Shown here piece by piece: positions 59,486-64,000 of a DNA stretch of 64,000 bases. The DNA lies in NCBI GenBank assembly GCA_963643505.1, contig CAVIKF010000006.1, forward strand, positions 27,530-91,529. The letters are read 5' to 3'. The notes beneath the pieces are model-generated. The model had not been told where the DNA came from. It saw only the letters and a list, made by a program, of their open reading frames with translations, and did no database searches. Numbering within the stretch: position 1 is the first letter of the stretch; each line of letters starts with the position of its first letter. Both the position numbers and the translations under genes were made by a program. This stretch comes from CAVEFW01 sp963643505. GTDB taxonomy: Bacteria > Actinomycetota > Coriobacteriia > Coriobacteriales > Eggerthellaceae.

Positions 59486-60265
59486 ATGCGCAAACGCTAC
59501 TTCTTCTTCGACTACGACGGCACCTTGGCCATTCCGCGCTCCTACACTATCCCAGAGAGTGCGCAAAGGGCCTTGGAGGCGTTGCGCAATAACGGGCATT
59601 TCATCGCCCTTGCCACAGGCCGCTTGCAATGCAACGCCTTGGACTACATCGACTCCATGGGTATCGACAACCTCGTCGCTGACGGCGGGTATTCCGTCAC
59701 CATCAAAGGAGAGCTCAAATGGATGATCCCTTTGCCCATCGAGGCGGTAAGGACATGCCTGCATCGCCTTGACGCCACAGGCATCCACTGGGCAGTTACG
59801 ACAAGAAACGAGCAGGTTCGCTTCTCCCCCCAACCCGACTTTGCGACCGTTGCGGGAGATTATTATGTGCCCACCGTATATGACCCCGCCGTCACCGCTG
59901 AGAGCGTTGAGACGGTTTTCAAGGTCTATATCCCGTGCAAAAAGGGAGTTGACCAGGAGAGACTTATCGCCAGCGGCATCTTGGACGGCGTTCCTTGGGC
60001 CCGCTACAACTCGGACAACATCTTCGTGGAACCCACGGACAAAAAGCTCGGCATCAAGCGCATGATGGACATGCTCGGGGCACCTTACGAGGACGTCGTC
60101 GTGTTCGGAGACGGTACCAACGACATCACCATGTTTACGCCCGAGTGGACCTCCATCGCCATGGGCAACGCGGTGCCCGAACTGAAAAAACGTGCAACCT
60201 TTGTCACCTCGGATGTTGACAAAGACGGCCTGGCTCACGCTTGCGAGCACTTCGGGTGGATCTGA
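59486..60265 (+). CDS. HAD-family phosphatase, Cof/YbiV-like
   Basis: Magnesium-dependent sugar-phosphate or cofactor phosphatase of the Cof subfamily. Motif I is RYFFFDYDGTLAIP (nucleophile D and acid-base D), motif II is in FIALATGRL, and the metal-binding motif IV is VVFGDGTNDITMFTPEW. Between them is the type IIB cap domain. 259 residues. The ATG (MRKRYFFFDY) is supported by homology; the upstream ribosome site is weak. The last codons and stop are part of a 65 bp array. Substrate not predictable from sequence. Confidence 0.88.
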   Translation: MRKRYFFFDYDGTLAIPRSYTIPESAQRALEALRNNGHFIALATGRLQCNALDYIDSMGIDNLVADGGYSVTIKGELKWMIPLPIEAVRTCLHRLDATGIHWAVTTRNEQVRFSPQPDFATVAGDYYVPTVYDPAVTAESVETVFKVYIPCKKGVDQERLIASGILDGVPWARYNSDNIFVEPTDKKLGIKRMMDMLGAPYEDVVVFGDGTNDITMFTPEWTSIAMGNAVPELKKRATFVTSDVDKDGLAHACEHFGWI

Positions 60266-60408
60266 TCGTTGCCAAACTCGGCCATCGTGCGGATCGCGAC
60301 CCCCAGCGCGAACACTTCGAGTGGATCTGATAGCTGCCAAACTCGGCCATCGTGCGGATCGCGACCCCCAGCGCGAGCGCGTCAAGTGGATCTGATAGCT
60401 GCCAAACG
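60243..60408 (+). repeat. 65-bp tandem repeat starting in the HAD gene's last codons
   Basis: Copies begin at 60243, 60308 and 60373. The first holds the terminal codons and stop (GAGCACTTCGGGTGGATCTG and A); later copies read GAACACTTCGAGTGGATC and GAGCGCGTCAAGTGGATC, each followed by TGATAGCTGCC. The second and third copies agree with each other better than with the first. Confidence 0.9.
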
Positions 60409-60503
60409 GGTGCGGTTTTGTTAAGATGACTCCCGAGCCAGACGCGGCACCGCGCCGCTTTTGAACACCAATGCTAGAGCCCCAATACGTTAGCGAGGTT
60501 TCT

Positions 60504-61427
60504 GTGTTTAACGAAAAACTTGACGACATCGTTGCGCGCATCGAGAAAAACTACGACGAGGAGGTGCTCGACTTCAACAACACCGACCGCCACTTCCCCA
60601 GCAAGCGTGAGGTGTTCTCCATCATCGAGGACCTGCGTCGTGTGATGTTTCCCCGCTTCTTCGGGCCTGAAGCTCCCTGCGGAGCCGGTCCGAAGTACTT
60701 CATCGGAGAGACGCTGACCCAAGTCGAGGAATCACTCCATCGCCAAGTTCGCGAGGCATTGCTTTTCCGGGACAAGGAGCTCGTTCCACTCGACGAAATC
60801 GAGAAGCGCACAAGCCAGATTTGTTCCGATTTCTTCTACCGTTTGCCTGACTTGCAACTTCTACTTCTCAAAGACGTCGATGCGGCTTTTGACGGTGACC
60901 CCGCCGCCGGCAGCAAGGAGGAGATTATCTACTGCTATCCTGGCTTTTTTGCGATTTTCGTCTATCGGTTGGCACACGAGCTCGCCATCCGTGACGTGCC
61001 GCTGTTGCCACGCATCATGACCGAATACGCCCATGCCGAGACCGGCGTGGACATCGGAGCAAAGGCGGAAATCGGCGAGTATTTCTTCATCGACCACGCC
61101 GCAGGTGTCGTCATCGGCGAGACAACCACCATCGGTAACCGCGTCAAGATCTATCAAGGCGTCACCTTAGGCGCGCTCTCCACGCGCGGCGGTCAAAAAC
61201 TCGCGGGAGTCAAGCGCCACCCCACCATCGAGGACGATGTCACGATTTACAGCAACGCCAGCGTTTTGGGCGGCGATACCGTAGTCGGCAAGGGCTCGGT
61301 CATCGCAGGTTCCGCCTTCGTTACCGAGAGCGTTCCTCCTAACAGCCGCGTCAGCTTGAAAAACCAAGAGGTCTCGGTTCGCCAACCCCACCCCAAGCCG
61401 AAGACTGACTACAACTACGAAATCTAG
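60504..61427 (+). CDS. cysE: Serine O-acetyltransferase
   Basis: Acetylates serine in cysteine synthesis. The N-terminal helical domain (about residues 10-150) is followed by a left-handed beta-helix with hexapeptide repeats (IGAKAEIGEYFFIDHAAGVV, VIGETTTIGNRVKIYQGVTL). The expected active-site histidines are in IDHAAG and RHPTIEDD, the latter followed by VTIYSNASVLGG. This is the SAT-EpsC-type layout, 307 residues, longer than typical CysE (270) at the N-terminus. The GTG at 60504 is preferred because GAGGT lies 5 bases before it; an ATG at 60471 has no ribosome site. No cysK is in the window. Confidence 0.9.
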   Translation: MFNEKLDDIVARIEKNYDEEVLDFNNTDRHFPSKREVFSIIEDLRRVMFPRFFGPEAPCGAGPKYFIGETLTQVEESLHRQVREALLFRDKELVPLDEIEKRTSQICSDFFYRLPDLQLLLLKDVDAAFDGDPAAGSKEEIIYCYPGFFAIFVYRLAHELAIRDVPLLPRIMTEYAHAETGVDIGAKAEIGEYFFIDHAAGVVIGETTTIGNRVKIYQGVTLGALSTRGGQKLAGVKRHPTIEDDVTIYSNASVLGGDTVVGKGSVIAGSAFVTESVPPNSRVSLKNQEVSVRQPHPKPKTDYNYEI

Positions 61428-61499
61428 CCACTCGCAGCGAACTTGGTCATCCCAGGCGGGATGTTAACGCCAATAACGCGTTGATTTTGACGTAATAAT

Positions 61500-61564
61500 C
61501 GAACAAATATACGATTTTCGAAACTTTGCCCAAAGACGCATAGTATAATGCGAACAAATATTCG
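61500..61564 (+). promoter_or_regulatory. Two LexA-like boxes and a -10 box before the radical-SAM gene
   Basis: CGAACAAATATACG (61500-61513) and CGAACAAATATTCG (61551-61564) resemble the Gram-positive SOS box CGAAC-N4-GTTCG; the second copy is nearly palindromic but has ATTCG in place of GTTCG. A TATAAT lies between them at 61544-61549, so a repressor bound to the second box would cover the start of transcription. Confidence 0.55.
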
Positions 61565-61594
61565 TACAAACAAATGTACTATGCGAGACAAACC

Positions 61595-62941
61595 GTGGAC
61601 CTTATCGAAAAGTTGGAAATACTCTCGGACGCCGCCAAATACGACGTGGCTTGTACTTCGTCAGGCATCGATCGCAATGCCCAAAAAGGACTTCTGGGTT
61701 CAACAACAAGCGCGGGAATCTGCCACAGTTTTGCCGCCGACGGACGATGTATCACGCTTCTTAAGGTGCTCATGAGCAACGTATGCGTCTACGATTGTGC
61801 CTATTGCGCCAACCGCGTCAGCAACGACATGCGTCGCGCCTCGTTCACCCCCGAGGAGCTTGCAGAGCTCACCATCTCCTTTTTCCGACGCAACTACATC
61901 GAAGGTTTGTTCCTCAGTTCAGGCGTGTTGTGTAACCCCGACCATACCACCGAGCTCATGATTCGCACGCTCACTATCCTTCGCTACGAAAAGGGATTTC
62001 GCGGCTATATCCACGCCAAGGCCGTCCCGGGTACATCCCCTGAGCTTATCGAGCAGCTTGGCCTTCTTGCCGACCGCCTAAGCGTCAACATCGAGTTGCC
62101 GAGCAGGGAGAGTCTTGCATACCTCGCACCCCAAAAGACACGCACCGATATCCTTACGCCGATGCGACAAATCAGGGAGAACATAGCTGAAGACAAGGAA
62201 ACGAAAAGCCTCGCGCGAAGAAAAAGCACGACCTACCTCGCCAAAAGAACCCCCAAGGAAGGCAGGCTCCGCTCGTTCTCCCCCGCCGGCCAATCAACCC
62301 AGATGATAATCGGCGCAACTCCCGAATCCGATTATCAAATACTCAATTTGAGTGCGGCGCTCTATAAGACCATGAATCTCAAACGCGTCTTCTTCAGCGC
62401 CTATCTTCCCGTCAACGAAGACCGTCGACTCCCGTCTTCCGGTGCGGTGCAGCTCAACAGAGAGCATCGGCTCTATCAAGCGGATTGGCTTTTGCGTTTT
62501 TACCAGTTCGATGTCGATGAGGTGATCGACCCGGCTCATCCTTACCTCGACCTCGATGTCGACCCAAAGGCAAATTGGGCAATCAACAACCTCCATCTGT
62601 TTCCGATAGAGGTCAACACCGCTCCCTATGAGATGCTTTTACGGGTTCCGGGCATCGGCGTTGTCGGCGCGAAAAAGATCCTTCGAGCACGCAAGACGTG
62701 TCGTCTTCGGGAGCCAGAGCTACGTAAGCTTGGTATCGCCTTCAAACGGGCGCGTTATTTCATCACCTGTAACGGCAAATATCAAGGTACTGGTATCGCT
62801 TTTAATCCCTCGGCAATCCGTACACAACTCAAGGCCCCCATTAACGGAGGAAGACACGGGAGAAGAGCCGACAAGGCAAGTCCGGGACAAATGAGCCTAT
62901 TTGAGTACGCTGAAAAGCGGCAACTCGCTCCTTTGGACTAA
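61595..62941 (+). CDS. Putative DNA modification/repair radical SAM protein
   Basis: Belongs to the radical-SAM family usually linked to a uracil-DNA-glycosylase-like or DUF4130 partner (TIGR03916). The cluster motif is CVYDCAYCANR (C-x3-C-x2-C, about residues 64-71), preceded by ITLLKVLMSN; the C-terminus has a helix-hairpin-helix type DNA-binding loop RVPGIGVVGAKKILRARK. Unlike some family members, DNA repair has been suggested but not shown. Start choice is uncertain: GTG 61595 (MDLIEKLEIL) matches family starts, whereas ATG 61574 gives a 7-residue longer protein. LexA-like boxes lie upstream. The partner follows 31 bp downstream. Confidence 0.85.
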   Translation: MDLIEKLEILSDAAKYDVACTSSGIDRNAQKGLLGSTTSAGICHSFAADGRCITLLKVLMSNVCVYDCAYCANRVSNDMRRASFTPEELAELTISFFRRNYIEGLFLSSGVLCNPDHTTELMIRTLTILRYEKGFRGYIHAKAVPGTSPELIEQLGLLADRLSVNIELPSRESLAYLAPQKTRTDILTPMRQIRENIAEDKETKSLARRKSTTYLAKRTPKEGRLRSFSPAGQSTQMIIGATPESDYQILNLSAALYKTMNLKRVFFSAYLPVNEDRRLPSSGAVQLNREHRLYQADWLLRFYQFDVDEVIDPAHPYLDLDVDPKANWAINNLHLFPIEVNTAPYEMLLRVPGIGVVGAKKILRARKTCRLREPELRKLGIAFKRARYFITCNGKYQGTGIAFNPSAIRTQLKAPINGGRHGRRADKASPGQMSLFEYAEKRQLAPLD

Positions 62942-62972
62942 AGTAAGAGCTAGAAGCGCTGGGAGAGACAAG

Positions 62973-63773
62973 GTGCAGCCAACAATCGAGCCAATAGAAT
63001 CCTATCTCAGTCTCGCGTATGCCTACGACGGGACGCTTGAAGGGCTCCTGACAGCAATTTTTCGTGCCTACGAAAAACACGAGGAACCAACGGACATCAT
63101 CACGGCAAACGACCTTCAACCCCGACTGGGACAATATGTATGCGAGATCGAGACTGAAAATGCGCTTTCGAAACGCGTTGCGGAAGGGATTATTCGCACA
63201 GCCGGAAACGACGCCTACAACCTGGTAAAAATTGTCGGACTTTCATGCGCTCCAAACTGCGGAACACTCGTATACAGATTTGTCAAATACGTAATGAAGA
63301 CAGGACGCGCATGGGAAAAGGACGTGATGCATCCCTGCGTCGAACCGCTACTTGCAATCAAAAAATCTATGGCGACAGAGAAGGAACGCCTCCTTCAATT
63401 CATGCGGTTCGAAGAACTTGAAGGGAACCTCTGGTTCGCAAAGTGCAATCCAAAAGCGAACTTGATCCCCTTTGTCATGGACTTCTTTTCCGCAAGGTTC
63501 AATTCGCAGCAATTCATCATCTACGACGAGGTGCACCACATAGCCGGTGTACACGAGGGGCGTGGAACGAAGTCGTGGTATCTCGTTCCGACAGAAGGAA
63601 CAGGCTTCCCAAAAAATCTCCCAACCCGTACAAGCAACGAACAACTCATGAGACGAGCATGGAAGACGTTTTATGACTCTATTGCGGTAGAAGCTCGTTA
63701 TAATCCTGAGCTTCGTGTCCATTGGATGCCGAAACGCTTTTGGAAAAACCTTACCGAAATGCAGGAAGGGTAG
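62973..63773 (+). CDS. DUF4130 protein, radical-SAM-linked DNA metabolism partner
   Basis: 266 residues with the DUF4130 (TIGR03915) features: YAYDGTLEGLLTAIFRAYEK near the N-terminus, LLQFMRFEELEGNLWFAKCN in the middle, and the HRRAWKTFYD-type end MRRAWKTFYDSIAVEARYN and HWMPKRFWKNLTE. In many genomes this family is encoded beside the radical-SAM protein above and a uracil-DNA glycosylase domain; the fused glycosylase domain is absent here. The GTG at 62973 follows GGGAGAGACAAG and is preferred over starts inside the upstream gene. Function is predicted from context only. Confidence 0.85.
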   Translation: MQPTIEPIESYLSLAYAYDGTLEGLLTAIFRAYEKHEEPTDIITANDLQPRLGQYVCEIETENALSKRVAEGIIRTAGNDAYNLVKIVGLSCAPNCGTLVYRFVKYVMKTGRAWEKDVMHPCVEPLLAIKKSMATEKERLLQFMRFEELEGNLWFAKCNPKANLIPFVMDFFSARFNSQQFIIYDEVHHIAGVHEGRGTKSWYLVPTEGTGFPKNLPTRTSNEQLMRRAWKTFYDSIAVEARYNPELRVHWMPKRFWKNLTEMQEG

Positions 63774-63783
63774 AAGAGAAATC

Positions 63784-63813
63784 AAAAAAGGGAGGATCCC
63801 GAAGGATCCTCCC
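63784..63813 (-). terminator. Rho-independent terminator between convergent genes
   Basis: GGGAGGATCC (63790-63799), loop CGAA, GGATCCTCCC (63804-63813); on the minus strand six T follow. It can serve the DUF4214 gene that ends at 63875 and limit read-through from the plus strand. Confidence 0.9.
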
Positions 63814-63828
63814 CTACAGTGCTCGCTT

Positions 63829-63864
63829 CATGTGACAGGCACCTGTCACATGTCACATGTCACA
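63829..63864. repeat. Palindrome and TGTCACA repeats
   Basis: CATGTGACAGG - CA - CCTGTCACATG is a perfect 11 bp inverted repeat (63829-63852), followed by TCACATGTCACA, so TGTCACA occurs three times in a row at 7-8 base spacing. Confidence 0.75.
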
Positions 63865-63874
63865 AGAGGACTGC

Positions 63875-64000
63875 CTACCTCATGCCGCTCGTCATGCCGC
63901 AATCCTGGCAGATCTTCTCGAACTCGTCGGACTGGCAGAAGCCCTTCACGACGTCGACGCGGGTGAGGCCCTCGTCGGCCATGCGGGCGACCCAGGCCGC
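63875..64000 (-). CDS. DUF4214-repeat protein, C-terminal end (cut by window edge)
   Basis: Only 41 C-terminal residues are in the window: they begin AAWVARMADEGLTRVDVV and end SDEFEKICQDCGMTSGMR. This is the closing half of a DUF4214 module (F-x-S-x-EF-x-x-I/L-C) as in the proteins at 46057 and 48112. Whether it is a secreted enzyme or a glycosyltransferase cannot be told. The hairpin at 63784-63813 fits as its terminator. Confidence 0.82.
   Translation of the reverse strand, partial: AAWVARMADEGLTRVDVVKGFCQSDEFEKICQDCGMTSGMR

Overview
The window is 64 kb of a moderately GC-rich, Gram-positive-type chromosome, most likely from the class Coriobacteriia (Actinomycetota), possibly an Eggerthella/Slackia relative. 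This placement is inferred from a class B sortase with an SPQTG sorting signal, LytR-CpsA-Psr and BY-kinase glycan proteins, ThyX, a split class I fumarase, a CIRCE-controlled Hsp20 and many DUF4214 proteins; no rRNA is present to confirm it. One run of N (14151-14219) shows a draft assembly.

Layout. 1-13.1 kb is housekeeping: pncB (cut by the left edge), ricT, holB and tmk in one minus-strand run, malic enzyme, a divergent two-gene fumarase, topA, a DUF1385 membrane protein, a small PQ-loop-like membrane protein and thyX. 14-18.7 kb is a minus-strand cell-envelope module: an SPQTG-anchored protein, sortase B, an LCP ligase, a Wzz-like protein and its tyrosine kinase. 19-23.5 kb holds a NYN/OST-HTH RNA-type protein, small metabolic enzymes, a NifX-like protein and Hsp20.

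23.9-50.3 kb is a large polysaccharide locus. It contains dTDP-L-rhamnose synthesis (rfbADBC), GDP-deoxyhexose synthesis (manC, gmd, rmd), five glycosyltransferases, two small coiled-coil proteins, an ABC exporter (wzm, wzt), an MBOAT/AlgJ-like O-acetylation pair, a repeat-rich lipoprotein and two secreted DUF4214 enzymes (a transglutaminase-like protein and a GH25 lysozyme). One glycosyltransferase also ends in DUF4214, and another DUF4214 protein is cut by the right edge. Together these predict a rhamnose-containing, O-acetylated, ABC-exported surface glycan, with secreted enzymes that may recognise the wall or that glycan through DUF4214. 50.6-64 kb returns to housekeeping: tRNA-Lys twice, tRNA-His, mnmA, a class I glutamine amidotransferase, a heterodimeric ABC exporter, a spermidine-synthase-like protein, a HAD phosphatase, cysE and a radical-SAM/DUF4130 DNA-repair pair behind LexA-like boxes.

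The most unusual signal is not a gene. At many gene 3' ends the last codons, the stop codon or the terminator are tandemly duplicated downstream (clearest at manC, the HAD phosphatase, the ABC exporter, thyX and the lipoprotein terminator). The unit lengths (13-65 bp) and sequences differ at each place, so this looks like a recurrent local process and not a mobile repeat family.
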